Below are positions 1-7,615 of a stretch of DNA of 64,000 nt, in pieces. Position 1 is the stretch's first letter; each line of letters begins with the position of its first letter. The notes under the pieces were generated by a model, which was not told the DNA's origin, did no database searches, and saw only the letters and a list, made by a program, of their open reading frames with translations. Source of the stretch: CAVSJJ01 sp963728395 (GTDB taxonomy: Bacteria; Actinomycetota; Actinomycetes; Actinomycetales; Dermatophilaceae); the NCBI GenBank assembly GCA_963728395.1, contig CAVSJJ010000004.1, forward strand, positions 62,001 through 126,000, read 5' to 3'. Position numbers and translations under genes: made by a program.

Positions 1-35
1 CCGAGGATGACGAGGGACTTCGGTGAGGTGGCCAT
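1..35 (-). CDS. 5' end of an unidentified gene, possibly an FAD/NAD-dependent oxidoreductase (partial)
   Basis: Only the first eleven codons are inside the window: an ATG at 35 reading left gives MATSPKSLVIL and runs off the edge. A GAGG ribosome site lies just upstream. The run SLVIL followed by a G-starting codon looks like the first beta strand of a Rossmann fold, as in sulfide:quinone-reductase-type flavoproteins, but eleven residues cannot prove that. A CsoR/CstR-like inverted repeat lies 10 bases upstream of the start codon, which would suit a sulfide or persulfide stress gene next to the Hdr operon. Function is inference. Confidence 0.4.
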   Translation of the reverse strand, partial: MATSPKSLVIL

Positions 36-44
36 GCCTCAAAG

Positions 45-60
45 ATACCCCTGCGGGTAT
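45..60. promoter_or_regulatory. CsoR/CstR-like operator (ATACCC-N4-GGGTAT)
   Basis: A perfect inverted repeat, ATACCC-ctgc-GGGTAT, sits between the start codon of the left-edge gene and its upstream region. C-tract/G-tract repeats flanked by TA are the known operator type of CsoR-family repressors (copper CsoR, persulfide-sensing CstR). Because sulfur-transfer genes follow, the persulfide-sensing version is the likelier reading. No CsoR-family gene is in the window, so the regulator is unseen. Confidence 0.55.
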
Positions 61-223
61 GACCGATCGCCGCTCGAGGGGCAGCCGGACATGTGATTCG
101 CCCGACAGTCGCGATGCGGCTGCCACCGCGGACGAACCCTGCTGACGCCGTTCTCGGGCGGTGAGGTCCTGGTGGGATGATGAGCCTTCGCATCACCTCT
201 CTTCGTTGGGACGGGGTGCGGGG

Positions 224-265
224 GGTTGTCCCGGGGCCGGGACAGGTAGGAGCCCCGGGACAACC
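224..265 (-). terminator. Strong stem-loop after the qmoC-like gene
   Basis: Perfect 14-base arms (224-237 and 252-265) around a 14-base loop lie five bases past the stop codon of the QmoC-like gene. There is no U-tract, as is common for terminators in GC-rich actinobacteria. It probably ends the sulfur operon transcript. Confidence 0.7.
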
Positions 266-269
266 ACGA

Positions 270-1469
270 TCAGGGGGCGGAGACCAGTTCCTGGGTCCGC
301 TTGGACTCGGCCAGCGAGTGGAAGAACAGCGCCACGGGGCGGTAGATCGCGTGCGCGAACTTCGTGAACGGCAGGAAGAGCACGAGCTCCATCGCGATCG
401 CGACGTGGACGAGGAAGAAGACCTGGCCGACGACCGACATGTCCGTCACGCTGTACTGCCATGCCTCGATGACGAAGCCGGTGAACCCGGTGATCCAGAG
501 CAGAACGAGGAACAGCCAGTCCGCTCCCGACGACGTTGTCGAGGTCCGGTCGTGCTTGCGGTAGCGCCAGACCATGAAGACGGTGATGCCGTAGAGGAAG
601 GCAAGCCCGGAGACGGTACCGAGCAGCCGGACCGGGTACCAGATCGGCACCGCGGTGCCGGTCTCCTTGACCCCGATGATGTCGAGCACGTAGTTGATCG
701 ACGTGGCCGCCAGGAGGCCGAGGAAGCCCCACAGGGTGAGTGCGTGGACGAACCAGCGCCGCAGGAGGAGGGGCTCGGCCGCCTTGTCCCCGCTCGTGCA
801 GTCGGCGCGGTAGCGGCGCTGGCCGACCGACTCCAGGCCGACGGAGTACCAGAGGGCCTTGACCGTGGCCGCCCGCCCCTGCTTCGACCCGGCCATCAGA
901 CGCAGGGTGATCCCCTCCCTGGTGGCCAGGCTGCGCGCCATGTTCGCGACGCCGACGATGCCGGCGAGCGCGACGAGGACCATGAGGACGATGCCGATGG
1001 TGTGGATCGGGTGGTAGGGGATGAAGTCCCAGAACGTCCGCGCCTCGGGCGCCGCCGGGGACTCCTCGCGGAACCCGAACAACAGGGCCGCGAAGGCGAG
1101 GAAGAACGCGAGCCCCGAGAGCGTACCGGCGATGGGACGGGTGTACATGAGCCGGGCGAGACCGGTCTTGTCGTAGCTGGCAATCGCGTAGCGCCGGGCG
1201 GTCGCCATGAACTCGCCCGGGTCCGCCTCGGTGGGGCAGGCGTCCGAGCACTCGCCGCAGTGGTAGCAGGTCCACAGCTCCTTGCTCGAGCGCAGCTCGT
1301 CGCCGAGCCCGACCATCGCATAGCGGATCATCCGCCGCGGGAAGGCTCCGTCCTGGTCGGCCATGGGGCAGATCGCCGTGCAGTTGCCGCAACTGAAGCA
1401 CGCGTTGATCTCCGCCGCGCCGAACTTCTGCAGGTCGGCGAGCAGGTTGGTGTCGGCGATGGCGGTCAT
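270..1469 (-). CDS. qmoC-like: QmoC-like membrane protein: HdrC ferredoxin domain fused to a cytochrome-b-like membrane domain
   Basis: 399 aa. The N-terminus carries two HdrC-type [4Fe-4S] motifs, CFSCGNCTAICP (Cys24, 27, 30, 34) and CYHCGECSDACP (Cys68, 71, 74, 78). From about residue 112 it becomes a membrane protein with several hydrophobic segments resembling HdrE/NarI-type quinone-reactive cytochrome b subunits. This HdrC+HdrE fusion is the known layout of QmoC, the membrane anchor of the quinone-interacting membrane-bound oxidoreductase complex of sulfate reducers. It overlaps the upstream 83-aa gene by ATGA and is the last gene of the operon. Predicted role: electron exchange between the cytoplasmic HdrA-like subunits and menaquinone. 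The complex assignment is inferred from domain order and neighbours. Confidence 0.8.
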   Translation of the reverse strand: MTAIADTNLLADLQKFGAAEINACFSCGNCTAICPMADQDGAFPRRMIRYAMVGLGDELRSSKELWTCYHCGECSDACPTEADPGEFMATARRYAIASYDKTGLARLMYTRPIAGTLSGLAFFLAFAALLFGFREESPAAPEARTFWDFIPYHPIHTIGIVLMVLVALAGIVGVANMARSLATREGITLRLMAGSKQGRAATVKALWYSVGLESVGQRRYRADCTSGDKAAEPLLLRRWFVHALTLWGFLGLLAATSINYVLDIIGVKETGTAVPIWYPVRLLGTVSGLAFLYGITVFMVWRYRKHDRTSTTSSGADWLFLVLLWITGFTGFVIEAWQYSVTDMSVVGQVFFLVHVAIAMELVLFLPFTKFAHAIYRPVALFFHSLAESKRTQELVSAP

Positions 1470-1717
1470 TGCGCGCTCCCGTTCTCCACGGCCCGGTACT
1501 GGTAGTAGCCCTCGTCATCGGCCTCCGGGAGCTCGACGACCTTGCCGTAGCGACGCATCCCCATCACCCAGAACAGGGCCTCGTCGGCGGGATGCCCGAT
1601 CCGCTCGGCGATCTCGGGGATGGTGAGCGGGCCCTCGGTCAGCGCCGCGAGGATCGGGGCGTGCATCAGGGGCTCCTCGCGGATGATCTCCCTGGTGGGG
1701 CGCAGAGCGGTGCTCAT
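1466..1717 (-). CDS. Small winged-helix-like protein of the Hdr/Qmo-like operon
   Basis: 83 aa, starting MSTALRPTREII. The middle (APILAALTEGPLTIPEIAERIG) reads as a short winged helix-turn-helix fold, and the C-terminus is acidic and tyrosine-rich (DDEGYYQYR). It has no cysteines, signal peptide or membrane segment. Its start overlaps the stop of the QmoB-like gene by one base and its stop overlaps the start of the QmoC-like gene by four, so it is translationally coupled inside the operon and is a real gene. It could be an assembly factor or docking subunit rather than a DNA-binding regulator, but nothing in the sequence decides this. Confidence 0.7.
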   Translation of the reverse strand: MSTALRPTREIIREEPLMHAPILAALTEGPLTIPEIAERIGHPADEALFWVMGMRRYGKVVELPEADDEGYYQYRAVENGSAQ

Positions 1718-3579
1718 CACACTGGTTCCTTCACGGTCTCGGCGGCCAGGCCATCGATGGCGGCCATCATCTGTGCGCTGGTGTACCCGAGGAGGTCGAT
1801 GGCGTCCTCGGGGCAGTACGGGACGCAACCGCCACAGCCCTTGCAGGTCATGGGCGAGATCTGGGCCTTGTGCCCGTCGTCGCAGACATACGTCGTGATC
1901 GCGTCGTACGGGCAGCTCGTCAGGCACTCGTCGCAGCCGGTGCACCCGGCCTCGTGGACGGTCGCCACGAGCGGGTCGAGCTCGGCATACCCCTTCTTCA
2001 GCAGGGCCGCGCTCTGGGCCACGGCCGCGAGGCCGGAGGCCACGCTCTCGGGCGCGGTCTTCGGGCCCTGGCACGAGCCGGCGATCATCACCCCGTCGAC
2101 GACCGTCTCGACCGGACGGAGCTTCGGGTGGATCTCGTTGTAGAAGCCGTCGCTGCCGAGCGGCAGCTTGAGCAGGTCGGTGAGCCCCTCGTTCTTGCGC
2201 GGGACCATCCCCGTGACGAGGACGACGAGGTCGACGGGGACGGTGACCTCCTTGCGCTCGGTGAGCAGGTCGGTCGCGGTGACGTGGAGCCGGTCCTCGA
2301 CCCGGGCCACGGCGGGCGGGGTGTCGAGGTCCCACTTCATGAAGACCGACCCCCTGCTGCGGGCCTGGGTGTAGAGCAGCTCGTACTTCCCGTAGGAGCG
2401 GATGTCGCGGTAGAGGTGGTACTGCCGGATCGACGGGTCGAGCTTGGCGGCCTCGATCGAGGCGTGCAGCGTCGCCGAGCAGCAGAACTTCGAGCAGTAC
2501 TCGTTCCCCGGGGCCGGCTGACGGTTGCCGACGCAGTAGACGTAGGCGACCGAGCGCACCGGACTGCCCTGGTGGGTCAGCGGGCCATCGGCCGCGTCGA
2601 CGAGCTCCTTGTACTCGGGGAGGGTCATGACGCCCTCGATGCCATAGCCGAACTCACCCGCCTCGGGCTCGTAGGACTCGATCCCCGTGGCGACGATGAT
2701 CGCGCCGACCTCGGTCGGGATGACCTCGGTCGTCCCGTCGTCCTTGGTGATCGTCACCTCGGCGACGTAGTTGCCGAAGCTGCCGGACTTCGCGGTGAGC
2801 TCGGCACGGGTCCAGACGGTGATCGACGGTCGCTTGGCGATCTCCTCCCGGAGGTGGGCGATCTGCTCGCGACCCTCGTGCTCGTGGGGGAACATCCGGC
2901 CGAACGTGCCGACCCACCCGCCGAGCTCGGCCTCGCGCTCGACGAGGAAGACCCCGAGGCCGACGTCCGCCAGGCCGATGGCCGTGCGCATGCCGGAGAC
3001 GCCGCCGCCGACGACGAGGGTCTTGGCCTTCGTCTCGACGACGAGCGGCTCGAGAGGCTCGGAGAGCTTCGTCTTGCCGACGCCCGCCTTGACCAGGCCG
3101 ATGGCCTTCTGCGTCGACCCCGCGAAGTCGTCGGTGTGCGCCCAGGAGCCCTGCTCCCTGACGTTGACCTGCGTGTAGGCGTACGGGTTGAGATCGGCCC
3201 GCTTCGAGACGTTGCGGAAGGTCGTCTGGTGCAGCTTGGGCGAGCAGGACGCGACGACGAGGCCGTCGAGGTTCTTGGACCGGATGTCCTCGATCATGTC
3301 CTGCTGGGTGCCGTCGGAGCAGGCGAACATCGTCGTCGTCGCGACGACGACCTCCGGGTCGTCCTTGAGCGCGTCGGCCACGGCCTCGACGTCGACGTAG
3401 TCCGAGATGTTGCCGCCGCAGTGGCAGATGTAGACGCCGAGCCGCCGGGCGGCACAACCGCCCTCGCCGACAATCGGCAGCTCCCGGGCCACCGGGACCT
3501 CGGCGGACGCAGTGCCCGCGGAGCCCGTAGCGACGGCGTCGTCGTTCATGGGGGTCCCAGCCTCCAGTTCCTCGCTCAT
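1717..3579 (-). CDS. hdrA-like: HdrA-type iron-sulfur flavoprotein (QmoB-like)
   Basis: 620 aa. It has the HdrA N-terminal signature GVYICHCGGNISDYV (about residues 48-62), a Rossmann FAD site VVGGGVSGMRTA near residue 180, the HdrA-specific EYCSKFCC run, and two C-terminal ferredoxin motifs (CTGCDECLTSCP and CKGCGGCVPYCP). The start at 3579 was chosen because GGAGG lies seven bases upstream and it overlaps the preceding gene by ATGA. HdrA subunits route electrons through FAD and [4Fe-4S] clusters. Paired with a second HdrA-like protein and a QmoC-like anchor, this one resembles QmoB, except that the MvhD-like domain usual in QmoB is a separate gene here (6918-7358). Confidence 0.85.
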   Translation of the reverse strand: MSEELEAGTPMNDDAVATGSAGTASAEVPVARELPIVGEGGCAARRLGVYICHCGGNISDYVDVEAVADALKDDPEVVVATTTMFACSDGTQQDMIEDIRSKNLDGLVVASCSPKLHQTTFRNVSKRADLNPYAYTQVNVREQGSWAHTDDFAGSTQKAIGLVKAGVGKTKLSEPLEPLVVETKAKTLVVGGGVSGMRTAIGLADVGLGVFLVEREAELGGWVGTFGRMFPHEHEGREQIAHLREEIAKRPSITVWTRAELTAKSGSFGNYVAEVTITKDDGTTEVIPTEVGAIIVATGIESYEPEAGEFGYGIEGVMTLPEYKELVDAADGPLTHQGSPVRSVAYVYCVGNRQPAPGNEYCSKFCCSATLHASIEAAKLDPSIRQYHLYRDIRSYGKYELLYTQARSRGSVFMKWDLDTPPAVARVEDRLHVTATDLLTERKEVTVPVDLVVLVTGMVPRKNEGLTDLLKLPLGSDGFYNEIHPKLRPVETVVDGVMIAGSCQGPKTAPESVASGLAAVAQSAALLKKGYAELDPLVATVHEAGCTGCDECLTSCPYDAITTYVCDDGHKAQISPMTCKGCGGCVPYCPEDAIDLLGYTSAQMMAAIDGLAAETVKEPV

Positions 3580-6332
3580 GCCAGCACCTCCGCGGACACG
3601 GCGGCCGGCGCCTCGGCCAGGGCGTTCTCGGTCAGATGGGCGGCCACCTGGGCGACCGCGGCTCCGGCGTGGAGGATCGTGTCGACGATGTCCTTCGCGC
3701 CGGCGGCCGTGCCGGCGACGAAGACGCCGGGGATGTCGGTCTGGCCCGGGTTGAGGTCCTCGCTCGGCTCGGCGACGTAGTGGTACTCGTCCAGGCCGAG
3801 GGTGACGTCGGAGAAGAGCCGCTCGACGTCGCGGTTGGGCTGGATGCCGACCGAGAGGACGACGAGGTCGTACTCCCGCTCGACGATCCCGCCGCCGTTC
3901 TCGATGTCCTCGAACCGGAGGAGGAGGTCCCCGTTCTCCTGTTCGGTGATCTTCGAGACCCGGCCCTTGATGTACTCCGCGCCCATGTCCTTGGACTGCT
4001 CGTAGAACTCGTCGTAGCGCTTCCCCGCCGCCCGCACGTCCATGTAGTGGTACGTGACGTCGGCCAGCGGGAGGCTGCCCATGATGAGCTGGTTCTGCTT
4101 GACGGAGTACATGCAGCAGAACTTCGAGCACAGCTCGTTGCCGATCTGCTTGTCCCGCGAGCCCGTGCACGCGACGTAGGCGATCCGGTCCGGGACCCGG
4201 CCGTCGCCCGGCCGGAGGATGTGGTTGAACGGCCGGGTCGGCGCGAGCAACCGGTCCATCTGCATGCCGGTGATGACGTTGGCGTACTGCCCGTATCCGT
4301 ACTCGGGCTTGAGGTCCGCGGCGAAGAGCCGGTGGCCGGTCGAGACGACGACGGCGCCGACCGTGAACTCGGTCTCCTTGTCACGCCGGGTGAAGTCGAT
4401 GCAATCGGGGACAGGACAGGCGTCGACGCACTCGTGGCACTCGGAGCAGACGCCGCAGTCGAGGCAGGAGCCGGCGCCGGCCCGGGCCTGCTCGTCGGTG
4501 AGCGCCGCCTCGATCTCGTGGAAGTCGCGGGGGTTCTCGACGAGGTCGACGCCCGCCTTGATCGGGTTGCGGTGACCGTATGCCGTCTGCCGCCCGAGGA
4601 CGTCCTCGTGCGCGACCGTCTCGAGGCGGTCGTCCAGAGCGGCGAACCCGGTGAAGGGCTCGTGGTTGATCCACCGGTCGACCATGTGGGCGACCCGGCG
4701 GCCGGCGCCGATGGCGGTCGTGATGTCGGTGGCGCCCATCGTCACGTCACCGGCCGCGAAGACGTCGTCGATCTCGGTCTGCAGCGAGTGCGGGTCGACC
4801 TTGATCCGCCTGTTGCGTCCGACGCCGACGGTCTGCTCGTAGAGGGAGGCGTCGGGGCTCATGCCGATCGTCGAGATGACCATGTCGCACTCGAGGGTCG
4901 ACTCCGCGCCCTGGATCGGCTCGGGGCTACGGCGTCCGGAGTCGTCCGGGGCGCCGAGACGCATCTTCTGCAGGCGGACGCCGCTGACGGCGCCGTCGGT
5001 CGCGAGGACCTCGAGCGGGGTGACGAGGAAGTCGAAGACGGCGCCCTCGGCCTCGGCATCGTCGGCCTCGACATGGTGGGCCGGCATCTCGGAGCGGGTG
5101 CGGCGGTAGACGACCTTGGCCTCTGCGGCGCCCAGCCGCAGGCAGACGCGGGCGGCATCCATGGCGACGTTGCCACCGCCGACGATGACGATCCTCTTCC
5201 CCGTCAGGTCCGGCGCCGTGCCGTTCGCCACGCCGGCGAGGAAGTCCAGGCCGTTGACCGAGCCCGCGGCGTCCTCGCCCGGCACGTCCATCCGGGTGGC
5301 GTGCTGGGTGCCGGTGGCGACGACAACCGCGTCGTAGCCGCTCGCCCGCAGGGTGGCCAGGTCCTCGATCTTGGCGTCGCACTCGATCTCGACGCCGAGG
5401 GACGTGAGGTTCGCGATGTCGGCCTCGACGACCTCGTGCGGCAGCCGGTAGACGGGGATCGCGTGGCGCAGGAAGCCACCGGGAGCGGATCGCTTCTCGA
5501 AGATCTTGACGGCGTACCCCTTGCGGGCGAGCTGCCAGGCGGCGGTCAGGCCGGCGGGACCGGACCCGACGATCGCGACCGAACGCCCGTTCGGCGAATC
5601 CACCTCGATGGCCGGTCCGGCCGGGCTCTCGCCGTGGGCGGCGTAGTGCTGGTCCGCGGCATACCGCTTGATGAGGCGGATCGGGACGGCGCCCTCGAGC
5701 TTGGTCCGGGTGCACTCGGACTCGCACGGTGCATAGCACGCGCGGCCGAGGGTGCCGACGAGGGGCGTCGCGTCGAGGACGAGCTTGAACGCCTCCTCGT
5801 CCTTACCGCTGCGCACGAGCGAGACGTAGCCGTGCGCCTTGATGCCCGCCGGGCAGGCACCGATGCACGGGGAGCTGCCGGCCCGCTCGATGACGGCCTT
5901 CTTCGGGACCGCCTGCGGGAACGGTATGTATGCCGCGCGTCGCGCCGCGAGGTCGGCGTTGAACTGGTCGGGGACGGCCACCGTGCAGGACCGCTCGCAC
6001 GACTGGCACCCGGTGCAGGCGTCGATGTCGACGAACCGGGCCTTCTCCTTGACCTTGGCGGTGAAGGTCCCGGCCGCGTCGCGCGCGATCCCCGACACCT
6101 CGCTGTAGGTCATCGTCGTGATGTTCGGGTGGTTGATCGTCGACGACATCTTCGGGCCGGAGATACAGCTGGCGCAGTCCAGGGTGGGGAACACCTTGGA
6201 CAGGAGGATCATCCGCCCGCCGACGCTTGCTTCCTTCTCGACCAGCAGGACCTTGTAGCCCATGTCGCCCAACTTGAGCGAGGACTCCATGCCTCCGATT
6301 CCGCTGCCGATGACGAGGACGTCATAGTCCAT
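3576..6332 (-). CDS. Chimeric HdrA/QmoA-like flavoprotein with an inserted GltD-like NADPH oxidoreductase module
   Basis: 918 aa. Residues 1-100 are the N-terminal half of an HdrA/QmoA flavoprotein (VIGSGIGGMES, CASCISG). Next come ferredoxin cysteines 106, 109, 112, 116, then a module like the small subunit of glutamate synthase: Cys156, 160, 199, 203, 207, an FAD site at 252-263 and an NAD(P)H site GGGNVAMDAAR at 385-395. A cysteine-rich segment (623-644) leads into the second HdrA half with CTGSRDKQ and ELCSKFCC. An NAD(P)H-oxidising module built into HdrA would let the complex link NAD(P)H with persulfide carriers or quinone. Stop and next start overlap (ATGA). The chimeric order is visible directly; the electron path is inference. 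Confidence 0.85.
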   Translation of the reverse strand: MDYDVLVIGSGIGGMESSLKLGDMGYKVLLVEKEASVGGRMILLSKVFPTLDCASCISGPKMSSTINHPNITTMTYSEVSGIARDAAGTFTAKVKEKARFVDIDACTGCQSCERSCTVAVPDQFNADLAARRAAYIPFPQAVPKKAVIERAGSSPCIGACPAGIKAHGYVSLVRSGKDEEAFKLVLDATPLVGTLGRACYAPCESECTRTKLEGAVPIRLIKRYAADQHYAAHGESPAGPAIEVDSPNGRSVAIVGSGPAGLTAAWQLARKGYAVKIFEKRSAPGGFLRHAIPVYRLPHEVVEADIANLTSLGVEIECDAKIEDLATLRASGYDAVVVATGTQHATRMDVPGEDAAGSVNGLDFLAGVANGTAPDLTGKRIVIVGGGNVAMDAARVCLRLGAAEAKVVYRRTRSEMPAHHVEADDAEAEGAVFDFLVTPLEVLATDGAVSGVRLQKMRLGAPDDSGRRSPEPIQGAESTLECDMVISTIGMSPDASLYEQTVGVGRNRRIKVDPHSLQTEIDDVFAAGDVTMGATDITTAIGAGRRVAHMVDRWINHEPFTGFAALDDRLETVAHEDVLGRQTAYGHRNPIKAGVDLVENPRDFHEIEAALTDEQARAGAGSCLDCGVCSECHECVDACPVPDCIDFTRRDKETEFTVGAVVVSTGHRLFAADLKPEYGYGQYANVITGMQMDRLLAPTRPFNHILRPGDGRVPDRIAYVACTGSRDKQIGNELCSKFCCMYSVKQNQLIMGSLPLADVTYHYMDVRAAGKRYDEFYEQSKDMGAEYIKGRVSKITEQENGDLLLRFEDIENGGGIVEREYDLVVLSVGIQPNRDVERLFSDVTLGLDEYHYVAEPSEDLNPGQTDIPGVFVAGTAAGAKDIVDTILHAGAAVAQVAAHLTENALAEAPAAVSAEVLA

Positions 6333-6413
6333 GTGCTTAGCTCCAGTCCCAGACCGTCGTGAGGGGCGCAGCCCGGCTCGTCCCCGGCGTCGGGACGAGC
6401 GCGGGCACCGCGC

Positions 6414-6893
6414 CTAGATGAAGAGGTTGACGTTCGCTTCGTCGGCGTCGCCGAGGTAGGACGCGACGCCGGCGAACTCGACGCCGTCGATGAGCTCCTC
6501 CTTGGCCAGGCCCATGACGTCCATCGACATCGTGCAGGCGATCATCGTGATCTCCTGCTCGATCGCGATCTCGCGCATCTGCTCGAGGGAGTCGACGTGC
6601 TGCTCCTGCATGACCTTCTTCATCATGCGTGAGCCCATGCCGCCCATGTTCATCCGCGACAGGCCGGCATCGCTCGGCGTCTTGGGCAGCATCTTGCCGA
6701 ACATCTTCTGCAGCGCGGACTTGCCCTCGGACGAGGTCGAGCCCGGCTTGCGCAACGCGTTGAGGCCCCAGAAGGTGAAGAACATCGTCACGTCGTCACC
6801 CATGGCCGCAGCGCCGTTGGCGATGACGAACGCGGCCAGCATCTTGTCGAGGTCTCCGCTGAAGACGATGATCGTCTTCTTGGTCGTGTCCAC
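6414..6893 (-). CDS. dsrE2: DsrE2-family sulfurtransferase-like protein
   Basis: 159 aa from a GTG start with AGGAG eight bases upstream. The N-terminus (TIIVFSGDLDKMLAAF) and the conserved cysteine motif MIACTMSMDVMG (Cys120) match the DsrE/DsrF-like fold, subgroup DsrE2, whose single conserved cysteine carries persulfide sulfur in partnership with TusA and rhodaneses. A methionine- and glycine-rich stretch (about 81-95) is also present. It lies between the MvhD-like and HdrA genes, and tusA is two genes upstream, a pairing known from sulfur oxidisers. The protein lacks the N-terminal membrane segments of some DsrE2 forms and should be cytoplasmic. Confidence 0.85.
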   Translation of the reverse strand: MDTTKKTIIVFSGDLDKMLAAFVIANGAAAMGDDVTMFFTFWGLNALRKPGSTSSEGKSALQKMFGKMLPKTPSDAGLSRMNMGGMGSRMMKKVMQEQHVDSLEQMREIAIEQEITMIACTMSMDVMGLAKEELIDGVEFAGVASYLGDADEANVNLFI

Positions 6894-6917
6894 GGTGTGG
6901 TCTCCTTCCGTCTCTGC

Positions 6918-7358
6918 TCAGCCCACCGGTACGGGCGCCGGGCCCAGTGCCGCGAGGGACTCAGAGAATTCGCGCATGTGGTTGACGAAGGGCTCGGCGC
7001 ACACGGAGCACACGGCCGCCATCTTCAGGCGCTGCGCCTCGAAACCCCTCTGCTGCATGAGTTCCTGAGCCATCCTGGCGAGGCGAGCCGTCCGCTCGGC
7101 GCAGTCGGGCAGATACGCGCACTCCTCGCCGTCCGAGGCCAGGAACACTCCATCGATCCCGCGCTCGAAGGCGTGGGCGATCCACGACGGCTTGATGCCG
7201 CTGCTGCACGGCACCGCGAGCGTCGAGACCGTGGCCGAGTAGTGCAGGTGGCGGCTACCGGCGAGGTCGATCCCGGGGTCGGAGATGTTGTTCGTGGAGA
7301 AGACGAGGATGCGCGGGGTGAACCCGGCGTCCGCGTGGTCCGACACGGGCTGGCTCAC
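6918..7358 (-). CDS. mvhD-like: MvhD/HdrA-partner-like iron-sulfur protein with altered cysteine pattern
   Basis: 146 aa from GTG at 7358, overlapping the tusA stop by GTGA. The fold signature ISDPGIDLAGSRHLHY, VPCSSGIKPSWIAHAFERGIDGVF and GEECAYLPDC matches the MvhD/FlpD family, the [2Fe-2S] subunit that passes electrons to HdrA. Family members usually start with a Cys-Cys-x-x-Trp-Cys-type motif; here that place reads FSTNNISD and has no cysteine. Cysteines remain at about 51, 80, 86 and in CSVC near 122-125. The cofactor may be different or lost. In sulfate reducers this domain is part of QmoB, so its presence as a separate gene fits the operon. Confidence 0.75.
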   Translation of the reverse strand: MSQPVSDHADAGFTPRILVFSTNNISDPGIDLAGSRHLHYSATVSTLAVPCSSGIKPSWIAHAFERGIDGVFLASDGEECAYLPDCAERTARLARMAQELMQQRGFEAQRLKMAAVCSVCAEPFVNHMREFSESLAALGPAPVPVG

Positions 7359-7615
7359 TTCATCTTCTTGAGGAACAGCCGCAGGTAGCCGGCCTCCTCG
7401 AAGTGACCCAGGAAGTCGTGCCCCATCTTCTTGCACCACGCGGGGAGATCCTTCAGGGTGCCGGAGTCGGTCGCCTGGACCTCCATGATCCCGCCGACCG
7501 GGACCTTGCCGATGTTCTTCTTGGCGGCGAGGATCGGACCGGGGCAGCCCGTCCCGCGGGCGTCGACGACCTGGTCGGCCGCGATTTCCTTGAGCTCCTC
7601 GATGGCGACGGTCAT
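7355..7615 (-). CDS. tusA: TusA-family sulfur carrier protein
   Basis: 86 aa, first gene of the operon. It has the family motif DARGTGCPGPILAAKK with the active cysteine Cys24 in a CPxP context, and the usual ending in which a metabolite-transfer fold forms (ATDSGTLKDLPAWCKKMGH). TusA proteins accept persulfide sulfur from rhodanese or DsrE-type donors and hand it on. GAGAGG upstream is a good ribosome site. With DsrE2 and Hdr proteins it forms a sulfur-relay set typical of sulfane-sulfur metabolism rather than of tRNA thiolation. The extra Cys near residue 61 is not part of the motif. Confidence 0.85.
   Translation of the reverse strand: MTVAIEELKEIAADQVVDARGTGCPGPILAAKKNIGKVPVGGIMEVQATDSGTLKDLPAWCKKMGHDFLGHFEEAGYLRLFLKKMK

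Noticed and set aside
1870..6362. Long plus-strand frames opposite the Hdr genes
   Set aside because: Composition is of the antisense type (Val, Asp, Gly repeats), and they oppose genes with clear cysteine motifs.
270..7615. Classical sHdr sulfur-oxidation operon
   Set aside because: No HdrB (cysteine-rich CCG domains) and no lipoate-binding protein were found; a Qmo-like reading fits better.
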